A stretch of DNA of 64,000 bases from Gambelia wislizenii (GCA_030847615.1 JAUMIR010000001.1:288326187-288390186); one strand, 5' to 3'; shown: positions 13,893 to 26,630, numbered from the stretch's first letter. Translations and numbers: made by a program. Notes: generated by a model not told the origin, from the letters alone.

Positions 13893-14016
13893 CAGTGGTG
13901 TCTGCAGCTCAATTTACCTCAAGAGGACTGCTGGTTCTCACATCCAGGGCTTTTGTCAATTTTGCCTAGGTTTTGCAGATTCTGAAGTCTTTAATTCTGG
14001 GCACCTTACTATAGCA

Positions 14017-14406
14017 CAGTGGCTCTTAACCTTTCCTCTACCAGGGACCCCCTTTAAATATTTTTTTGTTGCCATGGTCCCCCAAGACTCAACTCAAGAT
14101 TTAAAACCCTCATAATAATAATAACAATAATACTTGATAATAATACAATTACACCATCCATTAAACCTTCCCTCAAAAGCACTGGAGAGGAAGGGAAGAC
14201 TTTTCTTCTGCTTTTTCCTGCAAGTTTGTGGCTGGAGTGGATTGAATGGCAATGCACAGGCCAAGCTAGCCTTTGGCTTGGCTCTTGTCACATGGCCACT
14301 CTGCAAGGACGAGGTGGGCCAAGCAGCCTTCAAACCTTCACGGACCCCTGCTATGAGGATATCACGGACCCCTGGGGTTCCCCGGACCACAGGTTAAGAA
14401 CCACAG
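14017..14406. mobile_element. hAT (Charlie-type) MITE, second copy
   Basis: It shares its ends and interior with 12782-13170 and is nearly the same length (390 versus 389 bp). The ends are CAGTGGCTCTTAACCTTTCC and AGGTTAAGAACCACAG. Flanks CTATAGCA and TTGTAGCA match at 6 of 8 positions, consistent with an old 8-bp duplication. Confidence 0.88.
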
Positions 14407-14889
14407 TTGTAGCATATCCCACAGTCTCAGTCCCATAAAATAGGCCAGCTGTACTCCTTTCATGCCTGCAAAAAGACAGGCATGAAAACACACCTGATTG
14501 GGACCTAATTGTTGCCACGGTTACAGGCATTTTTCCACCTGCTGGTTAGTTATGTACACTGCAACTAGGCTCTGGTTTTTCTGGTGGATTTCTATTGGGG
14601 CTGGGAGAGCAAAATGTATTGATACAAACAGATGATGCTGACCTGCTCCATTATATCTGAACAAGAACATGGCAATGGGGCTGTCTAAACGGTGAAAATA
14701 CTCCTCATGGAATGTGAGGAGAATCCTACCTGTCTTAATGGGATCCTGCACTATTACACTGTATTCAGAAGGAGGGGAGCCCCAAACGTCAAAAACTCTG
14801 CAGGAAAAGAAGTTTTTTTAAAAAAAATCAGCAAGGAGAATGCACATTCTTGCTCGCTGGGACAAGCAATTCACTTTGAATGACTTTTC

Positions 14890-15250
14890 CATAGGAGAGG
14901 AAGTGTAAAGCTGATCGGGTGGATGAGCAAGGGCAGCAGGGCTTGCTAACAAGGCAAGAGCCCACTGCTGCCATGTTGGATTTTCACCTCAGCGGACATG
15001 TGCTAAGGCGATAAAACGTGTGTGTGTGTGTGTGTGTCTTTTTTTCTTTTTAGTAAAACTGAAATATTGCTCCAGCACACAGTTCAAATAGTTTTTTTTA
15101 AAAAAAAGTTCAGTGGTGGCAGATTACAGTAGGTGAAAATGCAAGTAATTCACTTGTGGCCGCCATCTTGACTGGTGGGCATGCAAAGCTTTTGGGGGCC
15201 AAAACACTATTAAGACAAGTCGCAGCTGCTGCGAATTGGCATTACAGCAG
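14890..15250 (+). repeat. Unnamed dispersed repeat A, copy 1
   Basis: It aligns with 44160-44520 over about 350 bp. Shared words include CTGCTGCCATGTTGGATTT, GCTGCCATCTTG-type and GGGCATGCRAAG blocks, and a T-rich then A-rich hinge. This copy has a (GT)n at 15018-15038. I could not identify the family and saw no terminal inverted repeats. Confidence 0.65.
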
Positions 15251-15419
15251 GGCACTCCAGGTTGTTTGGGGGCTTGTATAGACTAGCTCAAAGTTTCAAG
15301 GTCTAATTCCATTTCTCACTGGAATACCTAAAGTACTGCTCCAACTACTTTTAGTATGGCCTCAGCCCAGTGCTTGCAAAAGTTACTGGAGAGTACTGAA
15401 GTCATACTGGGGAACGACT

Positions 15420-15596
15420 TAGGGTTGCCAAGGTGAAAACTGGAATGGGGTCCTGTTCCTTTAAGGGTTCGGTAGAAGAAGGGATTTCAGAAGGTATTGC
15501 TTGTTACACAACCAGGTGATAAGCAACACCAGCTGAAATTCCCTCTTCTGCACAATCATTAAAGGCCCTCTCCCAATTTTCACTCTGTCAACCTTA
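15420..15596. mobile_element. Foldback hAT-type MITE (TAGGGTTGCCA ends), copy 2
   Basis: It starts TAGGGTTGCCAAGGTGAAAA and ends TTTTCACTCTGTCAACCTTA. Flanks GAACGACT (15412-15419) and GAAGGACT (15597-15604) match at 7 of 8 positions, which fits a hAT target duplication. It is the same family as 11938-12093. Confidence 0.85.
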
Positions 15597-15604
15597 GAAG
15601 GACT

Positions 15605-17784
15605 ACAGCTCTCAGACTCCCTAAGCAGAGTGGCCAGTGGTCATGCTGGCTGTGGGTTCTAGCAGTTCAATTTCCCCCCAAAATAACCTGCCCAAGTTCT
15701 AGGGTATTTTTTGTTTTGTTTTGTTTTGTTTTTGGTGAGCTGTGCAATGGGGGCTACAGGTTTCTGTATATCAGCCCAATATTTCCAGAGGGAACATTGC
15801 AGGCTTGAAGGCCCTATGACCCCATCATATAATTGTGTGAGAGAAGATGATGAGGGCCATTCTTGACTGCTGAGCTGGACCATCAGAAAGTGTCCCTTGT
15901 ATAAGCTGTCCCTATGTGGAGCCTCCTATAAGCATTTCTTCCCATACGTAGGTAATACGGTCATGACCGTGGAGCCACCGGATGCAGGCCTGCTCTTGTC
16001 TTTGTGTTTGTCTTTGTTCTTGCATGAAATGAATCCTCAATTAGTGTTATAGACCCAGCCAAAAGTCAGAACAAATGTTTTGCAAGAACTAACTCGCTGT
16101 TGTACTTTCGCTATGGACAGTAATGCTGCTGCCATTTTGTTTTCAAAAATTGTTTATACATTCTTTTAGTGTATGTTTTCTTTTTTTGCAGCATTTATAC
16201 TGGCAATATATCATTTGGATTTTTTTTAAATGAGTTGTTTTTAAATGAGTCAGTTTTTTTAAAAAAAACTGTATAAATCCATTCTGTTCCTGAATTACAT
16301 ATACATATCCCTAATTTTATTTCCATAGTATGCCCGAAGTAATCTGTGCACCAGCACTGCATCATAAACTTACTTAGAATATACTGATTCCCCCCACCGC
16401 ACACACACACTTTTGGCCCTGGATTGAATAGAGAAGCACGAATTAAGCTACTTAAAAGTTGGCAAACCCATAGTGAGCTTAACCAAGATGATCACATTTC
16501 AGGAAGTGTGCCATTTTAGAAAGCAAAGATAATTTCAGTGGGGTGGGGGCAGTTAGATTCACAGCAATGGTTCAAAGGCCATTCTTTGATATATTCAGGA
16601 TTAAATCACACCACCGCCCTCTTCCCACAAAAATACCAGTGTTTTTAAGAGCATTTGTTATGTTTGCTTTTTATACCCATGCTGATACAGCAAGGTCATC
16701 CACACAGGACACTTCCCCATGCCTGCTGATTTTGCTGCCCTTTCTAAATGTTGCCCAGTGTTTCAGTGAGCAGTCAAAACAGTGCAAAGGGCCATATTGG
16801 AGGTGGAAATTGTTGGAGAATCTCCAGTGCTTTTTAGAGACAAACACAGAACTAGGAAAGAACAAGTTTTCACCAGGGCTGTTCAGTGCAAAAATAGAAT
16901 TTCTTTATTACAGTTTTAGGTTGCCCGATAACAGCAGTGATGCAAACCTCCAGCATTTTTCAAACTACTACTTGAAAATGAAATAAAAAATGACTTGGTT
17001 GACCAGTGACCCTTCATGCCTGTATTTACTAAGGTATGATCCTATAAAATTGACATATATTCCCAATTTTGTCAAAAACAATTTTGTAAGACTGTATTTT
17101 ACACATATATAATCATTAAAAATGTATGTTTTGTCTCCAGCCAGTTTCCTCAGCCAAGATGTTGTCAATGGCATCAAATCATAGGCTAGACCACTCATGT
17201 ATAAACAGTTGTCAATATCTCTGTTTCAAAGCCCTTCTTTATTACAGAAATGATTGGTTGCAGACACTGCAGGGGTTATTAGGACTTGCTGTTAATACAG
17301 TATTAGTTGACAGGAAACCAAGAGCCAAAAACAGTCCATATATAATCATCTTAAGGCATTCATAAAAATAGATATCACAGAGGAATCACAAATCTTAAGT
17401 CACTGCTCCCTATTTAGTAGGGAGCATAAAACCTAAATCAGTGCTTCTTGGGCAATCTGATGTGGGGGATGGGCAACTATTTTCCCCCCAGCACTGTATT
17501 TATGTGCATTAGTTACAAAAGTTTATTTCTTTCCTGGAAACTCACTAGGGACTGGCAGCCAACACTTCAGGAAGTGGCACCAGTCTAGGATCCACCACTT
17601 TGAGTAGCCGTGACCTAAATTATGGATGATCAGATCTGGCCATGGCTCTTTCTTTCGAATGGTAACTGTAGTTGTCTGAGGCAATGAGCCCAAAATGTTC
17701 TTTCAGCTGTTGAACCAAGGAGTGTCTTTTAAACATAACCTGAATGGGAACAAAGATATCTATGCTATCAAATTCATGAACTGT
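15605..17784. other. Unassigned sequence
   Basis: It contains a (TTTTG)n run near 15708-15733 and no recognised repeat family. A 147-codon frame at 16543-16986 shows no domain, signal peptide or similarity that I recognise and is probably chance. Confidence 0.4.
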
Positions 17785-17913
17785 AGTTAGTACTTGGATA
17801 GAAGACCACCAACGAATACCAGGTGTTGTAGGCTATATTTCAGAGGAAGGAACTTGAGTATTCCTTGCCTAAGAAATCCCTATGAAACACATAAGTTGAC
17901 AGGTGACTTGAAG
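17785..17913 (+). repeat. 5S-rRNA-derived SINE, copy 2 (5'-truncated)
   Basis: It starts inside the 5S part, at GTTAGTACTTGGATAGAAGA (box C region), and continues through CCAGGTGTTGTAGGCTATAT to the shared tail AAGTTGACAGGTGACTTGAA. Box A is missing, so this copy is 5'-truncated. Confidence 0.8.
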
Positions 17914-19060
17914 CAGGCTGACCATATCTCCTTTAGACAAAAACAGGACATTGGGTGCCAAAAACGGGCCAGAAAACAAAATGGCCACCCTTGTTTCAAC
18001 AGCAACCTAGCCACATTAAATTGTTGGCACCAGCCATAACAAAAAACAGTGCCCGCTATTTCAAAACTCAACACCTGCAAACTTAAACCCAAGACAATTT
18101 AATTAATATGATATGTATCCAAAGCTGGCCAGCAAAACAAGGGGGGGGGGTAATAGCCCATCCAAATGGCCCATATAAAAGAGCAAGCAAAACTCTAAGT
18201 ATAATTAAAAACAAGTGAGCCCAGGAAAGGCAAAAAACTCTACAAGACTGTAAGGCCACAGTTAAAATAAGGCCTGTAGCCAGGGTCTACAATCTCAAAA
18301 TTAAATTCAAAAAATCCCAAGCCACAGGCATGTGAAGTGGACAGAGGGAAGCACCTCCATGTCCAAGGACAGGCTATCTCTCAATGTGAGGGGAGGGGAA
18401 GGACATGTGGGCAACCAAGGAGTTGGGAATGGCTTGTCTCTTGAGGGGCTGAATGCCGATATTCTGTCGGCCACGTGGCCCAGAGCCAAAGCTCGCTCCC
18501 TCCCCCTGCTGCCTACTGAAGAAATTCCTGGGTGTGAAGTACCTTGCAATGGGGCCCTTCAGTGCCACTGCTGCCAGTGGGAAAAGTGGGCATTGCCACC
18601 CCCCAAAATTCCTCACTTCTCCCTCTGCCCCCCTTGCTACTACACCAGTGCCCAAGTACTTACATGTAACCTGCGGCTCGGCCACACTGCAGTGTTCTCT
18701 TCTAGCCTCTCCAGTCCTCTGTTCTGCTCTGCTTCCCACACAGCTTTGAAAAAACAGACACGTGCAGATCCTCTTCCCATGCTGCTTCTGTTTCCTGTTT
18801 CTGGTAGTGGCAGGTCATCTTTAACAGTATACCAACCTGTTGAGGGGGCCCAAAGCAGCTGCAATTTGTCCTGGTCTCAAAACAGAACAAAATTGATGTT
18901 TCTGTTAAAATGACAGGACAGTCTGAAAATAATAAGAAAAAAACAGGACTTTTACCCAAAATGCTCCTTGGAAAATTCCAAGAAAATATCAAGTTTCTAA
19001 TATGTTGAGGAAATCAGCAGCAACTCGACTTTAGCTATGTGAACGGGGGTAACAAGGGAA
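17914..19060. other. Unassigned; GC-richer block 18330-18900
   Basis: Overlapping open frames on both strands (193 codons plus, 121 codons minus) reflect local GC richness and low stop density. Neither has a recognisable domain. The edges (near 17920, GACCATATCTCCTTTAGACA; near 18915, GACAGGACAGTCTGAAAATA) hint at an eroded DNA transposon, but the ends do not pair convincingly. Confidence 0.35.
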
Positions 19061-19069
19061 TCTTGCAAA

Positions 19070-19320
19070 CCTTTGTCTACCGGTACTAGTCTGGATGGAA
19101 TACACACACATGTACAATTAAGTATGGTTTTTATTAAAGAGTTCAAAAATAACACCACACACACACACATTCACCCAGAAAAAGCATTCACACAAGGCTA
19201 TAGGAAAAGCAGTAGGAAAACTTGGATAGGGGGTAGCAAGAGGATTTTGTTGAGGTGATATAGATCTGTCCTGTAGTCAATCTGGCAGAGTGGATGGAGG
19301 AACCTGGGTTGGCTAACCCA
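19070..19320. repeat. Unnamed dispersed repeat B, copy 1
   Basis: It shares GCATTCACACAAGGCTA, an AGCAGKAAGWATTGGGATAG-like block and a following GAGGGGGTTTTG-like block with 42190-42420. On the plus strand a TTTATT motif followed by a CA-rich run could be the reverse complement of an LTR polyadenylation region. No paired LTRs were found, so the class is unknown. Confidence 0.5.
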
Positions 19321-19329
19321 GAGTGATAG

Positions 19330-19425
19330 GGTCTCCCCTATAACTGACTGTGTTTTTAAATGATTTTATCTCATATATTGTATTTTAATTTATGTTGTAT
19401 CCCACCTCGAGCCTTGTGGATATGA

Positions 19426-19459
<34 letters not shown>

Positions 19460-19460
19460 G
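19330..19460 (+). repeat. LINE 3' tail with (ATT)n
   Basis: The sequence TTTATGTTGTATCCCACCTC GAGCC (in two parts) followed by (ATT)n at 19426-19459 matches the layout of L2/CR1 3' ends. Compare GTAAGCTGCCCCGATTG and (TTA)n at the end of the L2 at 29206-32245. It is an extreme 5' truncation. Confidence 0.6.
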
Positions 19461-19852
19461 AGTATTGGAACAGCTGATAAATGCAATTATTTAGTATTAT
19501 TTTAATGACATGATCTCACTAAGGGTAGGATACACTGAAGGGAAAGGGATTCCAAAGAAAACTTAAGGGTGCAAAAGAGGAAGCAAGAGGGAACAAAGGC
19601 CAAAAGCTAAAGGCTCTCGAAGAAAAACTGAGTCACCTTGCGGGAAGAGAGGCAGAAAACAGACTGGGGAATGAGAGGGGCTACTTCTGCTAATAGGGAT
19701 TCCTCAATTCTATTTCCTGCCTTCTGGAGCAATGGGAGGAGTAACCCATGAGAGGATGTTTTCCCTCTCCATTGCTGGAAAATATGAATAGTTACTTAAA
19801 ATATCAATACAGTCTAATTTGGGGTATATATTTACAGCTGGGGCTAATGTAG

Positions 19853-19953
19853 CCCTTCAGATGTTGTCAGGCTGCAACTACCAGCATACCTCAGCATTGG
19901 CCATGCAGACAAGAGCTGCTTGGAGTTGCAGTTTGACAACATACGGAGGAGGG
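19853..19953. repeat. Small foldback repeat
   Basis: Imperfect inverted arms: CTTCAGATGTTGTCAGGCTG at the left and AGTTTGACAACATACGGAGG at the right. This 'TTGGACTACAACTCCCA'-type foldback is common in reptile DNA. A relative lies at 28488-28585. Confidence 0.5.
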
Positions 19954-20319
19954 CTGAACCTTGCCCATCTTATTCTAACATGTAACACTTTAGCATCACT
20001 TTTGCTCTTGTAACACTCATTAAAATACACGGAATGTGTCATATTTAATAAAAAAGCTTTTTTCAAGGTGATGGATTTGCCGTGTTTATTTCTTCTAGCT
20101 TGCAAAGAAAATCCAATGAGTTCACTATAATTTATAAAACTTTTAATCTTTACTCAGCAAGGAAAGTCTATTAGGACTAGATTTTTAAATGAGCCAGGGT
20201 TGAAAAGCAAGGCACATTGGCTCCACCCCACTGATTGCTCTTCTCTGGACCAAGATGCAGATGTAGAATTCCCATCCGCATTAGAATGGTAGTGTCATGT
20301 AACACCTTTTTCATACTCA

Positions 20320-21029
20320 GGACTTTATCAGATTACAGATGGGGCTGTAATCGCACAATTACAACATGATGTTAATGGGGACAGGTTCCCACTATCACGC
20401 AATGACGTCCCGCACTCATGGCCAGTCCGTGCTCCAGCCATGAATAAGGTGTCACTTTTAATTGATGGGTTAAGCTGACAATAGATTTTCAATATTGCTG
20501 TTTTCACAATATTAAGAGCGTGCAAAACCACATCCCCCTGTAATCATAAGATTACAGTGTGAATGGGTGGTCCTCTTTCCCCCATCCCCGTTCCCAGCAA
20601 GAAAAACATCCAGGTGAGAACAGGAAGACGACCAGCAGGACATTCTTTTTATGAACTGTCCTATGTTGCTATCAAGTTTATATGTTTGTTTTAGTGCTTA
20701 TGTGTTTATTTTGTTTGTTATTTTAGGTGTTTTTTGTGTTTTTATGCAAACTTAGTCTTCTCGCAAGAACTGCCAAGATCACACACCCTGGCTAATGCAG
20801 AAGTAAGTGGACATTTACCTTAAATGAGCATGTGTGGGCCAAGGCAAAGTGTTGATATACTGTTAATTAAAGGCAACGTGAAGACAAGTGCTACTGTAGT
20901 GGGACCCTTAATCCCATTCTTAAAATGCAAATGGTGGTTGTTTGATAATTTCTGTTCCAATTCCATGATGTTTCTGCTTTCATTACTCACATAATTACAG
21001 CATTTAAAGACACTAGTCTGATAAAGTCC
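20320..21029. mobile_element. GGACTTTATCAGA-end MITE, group E, complete 710 bp
   Basis: It starts GGACTTTATCAGATTACAGA and ends ACTAGTCTGATAAAGTCC. The flanking 3-bp TCA occurs on both sides (20317-20319 and 21030-21032). The interior holds a GCGTGATA-type palindromic stretch and, at 20606-20620, ACATCCAGGTGAGAA, a splice-donor-like module shared with other groups. A 3-bp duplication fits the PIF/Harbinger superfamily. There is no transposase frame. The second copy is at 63240-64000 in the opposite orientation. Confidence 0.85.
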
Positions 21030-21032
21030 TCA

Positions 21033-23139
21033 GGAACCAGTAGCTTCAGAGTGAAACAGTAAGCTTTATTGGTACAGTAATCCAAAGAGTTCACATTACA
21101 ATGTTTCTTGCTCAGAATGAAAACTGTTAAGTTAAAAAGTATTTACAATCTACAGATATGGTGGGCTATGCAGTCATTGGCTATCCATCATCCCCACTCC
21201 CCTTTTGCATGGAGGGTAGGCACAACCCAGTATCCTCACAACTACCATACAGGTACATAGTTAATCATACAGTTGCAGACACATAACATATCCTCCCTTG
21301 TCTCTCAACACAGTACAAGCTTGTTAGCAGGCACAGGAAAAATGCAAACATAATTAACCATCAAACAAAAGAACAGAAATAGAAAAACACTGAAACTTGG
21401 CAGGGGAAGGTCACGTTCGGGACCGATCCTAACAGGTAATCTTCTAGAGAATGCTCAGTCTTTATGCACATCAATTGCTTATTTCAGTCTGACCCAGTCC
21501 TGACTCGTATCAGAATGACCTGCAGAGAATCATTAGGAGAAAACAATCCTGACAGAGCCTCTGTTGGTGTTCATATGGGGCCTGGAAGAGTTGAAGAGCA
21601 CTTCCTTGTGTGTCTATTCAAGAGAATGAAGAATGTAGGTAGGTACATTGAACCACATATATGAGTGACGGAGGGAGGTTCTGGGCTCATAAGCAACTCC
21701 CTGCCCACCAACACCCAATAGAATTAAGACACTGTAAACAAACATATGGACAAAGTATGCATTCTTCTCAGTTTTCAGTATAGTCATATTATGGAACAAG
21801 CTTCCTGACTGTGATCTTGCAAGGAGATCTTCCCCAATAACACTCCATGCTACAACTTATGTTACCAGTGTTACTTAGCAGTAGCTGAAAAACTGCTTCC
21901 CTTTGTCTTGGTCCCAAATTTCATAATATATGTAGTTCTGGTGGGCAGCAGTTATCCTATGAACATTGTTCCTTACTACATGAGTGTGATCACATGTAGG
22001 GGAAACATTTGGATTGGCATAGTAACTCCATTGAATGATTTCCAGGATCACAAAGCCTCCTGATGGGAGCAACAGCTGCTACATAAGATTTGTACACATG
22101 GAACTTCATGTAGAGACTGCTTGATGAATGAGGCCTTGGGGAAGTTACTTCTAAGCTTAGAGCTGGGATATAAGTGTTTCATTATTAAATCTGTGAAAAT
22201 AACATAAACAATACATGTTTGTATATTCATCTGCCTTGAAGACCACTGTGCAATCTCTGTATAGTACTCAAATGAAGTGATACAGAAATAATTTATTAGA
22301 TGCTGAGTGGCCCTTCTGTGAAAACGGGACTCCTTTTCTTTGATCTGGTGGATGCTCCTGTTGGTGAAAAGGAACAAGCAACTTTTAACTATCTGCCCTG
22401 CCTGCCCCCCCAGCCCCCCCCAACCTATTTACAGGTACATCCAGATCACATCATGGGTAGGAAAAAGAGGTGACAACAGCTTCTTCCTCAAAGCAGGAGC
22501 ATGGGATCTCAGCATCCAAGCCTGGGTAACTTGAGAACTTCTCTGCAGAATGGCAAAGCTATAACAGAGCACGTAGAATCCTCATGCAGCAGGTCTTGGC
22601 TAGAAATGTGGTGGTTGTTTATCTTATCGTTTGAAAATATTCTGTTCATCAAAATGCTCTCCAACAACCCTGCTAGTTTTGTTTTTTTCCCATCCCCTAG
22701 ACAAACTGTTTCATGAATGTGATTTCCTTGCCATGTGAAATAACTGCTTCTGTATGATGGGACTTCACTTGTAACTTTAAAGAAGTAACTTGGAAGGAAC
22801 CTAGGGAAAATAAAAAGACCCTTAGGGAATGAATCCTTAGTATAAACTGTCTTTTCTTGCTTTTCTTGGCAGACAAGGAGTTTCTAGTATTGTGTTACAG
22901 TAGGATTCCTCTTAAACTGCTTACTTTGTATGAGCTATTTAATCCATATTTTACAGTTCTGTTAGCTTCACTGACAAAGGTGGCAAAATAGAGGACTCCC
23001 CTTTTCCCCCTGCTCCTGAACATGATAAATTGTAATCTGATGCACAGAAAATAAGCAGGTAGCTTTCTGTTTTATCCTCATGGTAGAAAAAGACTCTGAT
23101 GCTTATATGTGTGCATGCCAGGTTATTATTAAGGGTGCC
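21033..23139. other. Unassigned sequence
   Basis: No gene was found. AAGCTTTATTGGTACAG near 21061 followed by a long AT-rich tract could be part of an LTR on the minus strand, but no partner LTR, primer site or frame supports this. Confidence 0.35.
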
Positions 23140-23981
23140 CCACATTGCCGCCAGCAAATCTGTGCTTAAGTCCGTTCAGCAGTTCACCTACCTGGGAAGC
23201 ATCATCTCCTCAGATGCCAAGATTGACAAAGAGATCGATCACAGATTAGCAAAGGCACATAGTGCATTTGAAAGACTTTACAAAAGAGTCTGGAGTAATA
23301 AACACCTGAGGCGAAACACAAAAACCAGTGTGTATAGAGCCATTGTACTGTCTATTCTCCTTTATGGGTCTGAAACATGGGTCACCTATCGCCACCACTT
23401 ACAACTCCTCGAATGCTTTCATCAGTGCTGTTTACGCACAATCCTAAATATACACTGGACTGACTATGTGATGAATGTTGCTGTCCTTGAGCAAGCAGGG
23501 ATCACCAGCATTGAGGCCATGATATTGAGAACACAGCTGTGCTGGGCAGGGCATGTTTCTAGGATGGAGGACCATCGCCTCCCCAAAATAGTATTCTACG
23601 GTGAACTCGCCACGGGTCAGCGCAAGAGGGGTGCCCCAAAAAAGTGATACAAGGATTCCCTGAAACAACACCTCAGGCTCAACCAAATTGATCACCAGCA
23701 ATGGTTCGCCCTGGCCTCACATCAGGAGGCATGGAGACACACTATCCACAATGCTGCAGCCTTATTTGAGAACTCACGCCAAACGAGTCTTGAAGAGAAA
23801 TGACAACGCAGAAAAAAACCACAACCTGGAAACATCACCCAAGGAAACCTTCTGCTGTGCTTTCTGCAACCGGACTTGTCTATTTCGGATTGGCCTTTTT
23901 AGTCATCAGTGCTCTTGCAGAAAGTGCGGGATGAGTCCTTCCTGAATCTTCGTTTGCGAAGAGAAGCCAGAGAGAGAGAGG
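23140..23981 (+). pseudogene. Truncated LINE ORF: RT C-terminus plus zinc finger, (GA)n end
   Basis: This is the C-terminal part of a non-LTR retrotransposon polyprotein, 5'-truncated. It reads QFTYLGSIISSDAKIDKEID, a reverse-transcriptase thumb landmark, then ILLYGSETW and LLECFHQCCLRTILNIHW. After these come CWAGHVSRMEDHRLPK and YGELATGQRKRGAPKK. The main frame meets TGA at 23645; the copy at 43587-43957 has CGA (Arg) there, so this stop looks like CpG decay. Beyond shifts in frame there is a cysteine-rich motif, CAFCNRTCLFRIGLFSHQC, like a C2H2 finger. The 3' end is AAGCCAGAGAGAGAGAG, with no poly(A). Catalytic RT motifs and the endonuclease are absent. The clade is not certain; RTE-like is a guess. 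Confidence 0.82.
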
Positions 23982-26450
23982 CACAGGGGAAAAAATGGTA
24001 ATCATACTCGAAAAAAAAGTCTGTTTGATATTCCATTTATAAAAATATGGAGTTTTCTTTAAAAAATCTGTTGATGTTTTAGTTACAGTACCAATCCTAT
24101 AGTTTTAAGCTACATTTTATTGATGCATTGCATGTCTTTGCTTTACAAGTCAATTTAGTGAATAAAAATGAAATAGGAAAAAATGTCTTTTCTTTTTCTC
24201 CCCCGCCCACCCCTGATACTGTTATAATTATGTAAGAATTAAACCAGTAAAAATGTAGATTGAACCTTGGCTTAATTGGTTTATGTTTAAAGATTCTTTG
24301 ATCAGCGATAACAGAAATATATATTAACATGTTGCATTTTAAAGTGATGCTGCCTTTCATTAATCAAGTGTCTGTATGGTTGATTAATTTGAACAAGGTT
24401 TAAATTGCTATGAAAATTTATCATTCATAGCCATGATCTCCATTTACATATATGTTAATTATGGTAAATGTAATCTTTTTCTGAATCCTCTGGGCTGAAT
24501 ACTAAAAAGACATCATGATCACAGGAAGGGACTACTTTTCTATTACAAAGTAAATTTTTGCTACCATTCAGTAAAATCTGTTCCTCTTGTCAAAGACAGA
24601 ATAGACACATAAAAACATTTAACACTGAAGGCAAGTTCAAATTTCAAGTGATTTTTAAAAAGTCAGTATCTGTACTGCTACTACTGCTAATAATAATAAT
24701 AATAATAATAATGTAAAAAATCTCTGCAAATAATAAAGATGACCTGATGAAAGGGAAAATATATATTTTCCTTCTAACATTGAACTATTTCCCCCCATTT
24801 TAGCTCCTTAATTAGGAAGCACATTATGTTTTCTCTGTCTGTTTCTCTCTCTTAAGAAGACAGAAGTTAGCAAATCTGAAAACGTCTGTAATACAATTAA
24901 AATTAATTACATTGCAGGAGATAGACACCCCTGAGGTTTATAGCCTCTTAAGCTGTATTAGGAAAAACATATCTCTGAGCAATGAAGGGACAATAGCAGT
25001 GAAGCGATATTGGATATATTGCTATGGTTAAATGCAAATAAATATATTTCACTCCTCTCATTTAAAGCTTTCTAGAGACCATAAAAATATATTTGGTGCC
25101 TGCAAAAAGAAGAGAAAAATGTAGGAAGCCATCCTGTCAAAGGATGTTATCAAGGCATAAAGAGGGAATACATTTACTAGAAAGGGTTTTCTGTGTTTTA
25201 TGGAGACAGCAGAGAGTATGAAACAAGAGAATTCAGCCATTTGTGCTCACCCACGGAAGTCAACATATTAAGAAAGTGAATCACTTTCTCCAGTGAAGGC
25301 AAATTCAGCTTTATGTTGTATAAAGTCATTTCCTGCCTTGGTTTGCAGGACAAGTGGTTTAGAATGTACTCATTCTGAATATTCCTGTACCAAACCTATG
25401 TTTCCTTACATATAAATCTTAAAATATAACTATGGAGAGAATGAGACTTTAAGGTTCTAGCATTCTCAAGTTCAACAGGAAATTACTGAGTCACAGATGT
25501 TGGGTAGGAAATATTAGACTGTCAATTATCCAGAGAATTGACAAGACCATAAGTATACAATATGACACAAAACTCTCTTTATGTGTGAACAATTTCCAGA
25601 TCAAAGGGTGGAACCCAATTTACACCCAGGGAAAGTTCTCCTGTTATAAGTTGTGTTTTTCACATAGCAACAACAACAAAAAATCATGCTTATGAATGAT
25701 GAGTATATAAATTAATGAAAGAATACAATGGTAAATGAACTTGATGGTAGCTATTCAAGGTGCTGAACCCTATTCCCAAAATAGCTTCAGTACCATGAAT
25801 AGCTTCTCTAAAGTATGGACTAAAACCTGGAGTGGATTCATCACCCCACTGAGACTGGAGCAACTAGATACTGTATTGAGAAGTTGATTTCTAGTCTTTC
25901 TTCTCTCTCTTTTCCCCTCTCTCCTTTAAAAGTAGTACTGAAGCTTGAAATTAGGTTCATCTAAACTCAGAAGTCCTCCCTTTCCACTGTTTATCATCTG
26001 TGTGGCAGGCTGCAACAATTGAGGTGTGAAGGGAAAGCCATGATTAATTCACAAGTTCCAAGAATAAGACCTGGTATTGGTAATTTTGTACTTGAGCCTC
26101 AGCCATACAATTATGCATTAGGTTCTCAGAACCTGGGCTGGCCTTCTCATCAAGAGGGGTGAATCCCCCACTGCTCTGGCTGGTGTGCCAAACTATCATA
26201 ATCCAGCTCCAGCTCTGCTGGAAGAGAGTCTCTGCAGCCACTTCCAAGACTTCTGATGGATGCTGTCTGGTTGCAAGAAATGCCACAGTTACGAAGCAGC
26301 CCCTATAGTTCTCCAGAGCAGCCACCCACTGGATGCCATTCTCTGTGGGCACAGGGTGGGCATGGGTGGGCTATCCAGAATGACAGGCCCAATGCTGTGC
26401 TCTGAGGGGCCCACAAAGCAATCATTCAGGCTGCTGTGCTGACTCTTCAG
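23982..26450. other. AT-rich unassigned sequence; possible conserved block
   Basis: No transposon was recognised except an (AAT)n run at 24688-24713. The segment 24100-25260 is AT-rich with many homeodomain-type TTAATTA and TAATTTG words, and could include conserved non-coding DNA. That cannot be judged from one sequence. No coding potential was seen. Confidence 0.3.
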
Positions 26451-26452
26451 AC

Positions 26453-26630
26453 CAGGATTTCTCAACTAGGGTTCCTTGGGACCTTAAGGTTCCACAAGAG
26501 ATCATGACTGGGGGTGCAGGGGATGTTTTTTTGAGCTGTAGATATAATAATCTTTGTGCAGGAGTTCCTTGAGACCTGAAAATTATTTCAAAGGTTTCTC
26601 CAGGGTAAAATGTTTGAAAAAGACTGCTCT
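26453..26630. repeat. Eroded hAT-type MITE
   Basis: The left end CAGGATTTCTCAACTAGGGT and right end AAAATGTTTGAAAAAGACTG are the eroded CAG-NNTTCTCAA-type termini of Charlie-like hAT elements. No clean 8-bp duplication remains. Confidence 0.5.

Noticed and set aside
16543..16986. 147-codon plus-strand frame
   Set aside because: No domain, signal or similarity recognised; composition is like the flanks; likely chance.
18332..18913. 193-codon plus-strand frame and an overlapping 121-codon minus frame
   Set aside because: Both occur in a GC-richer patch with few stops, have no recognisable domain, and no splice or promoter context supports a gene.
21033..21420. LTR-like sequence with AAGCTTTATTGG
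   Set aside because: No paired LTR, primer site or frame found, so it was left unassigned.
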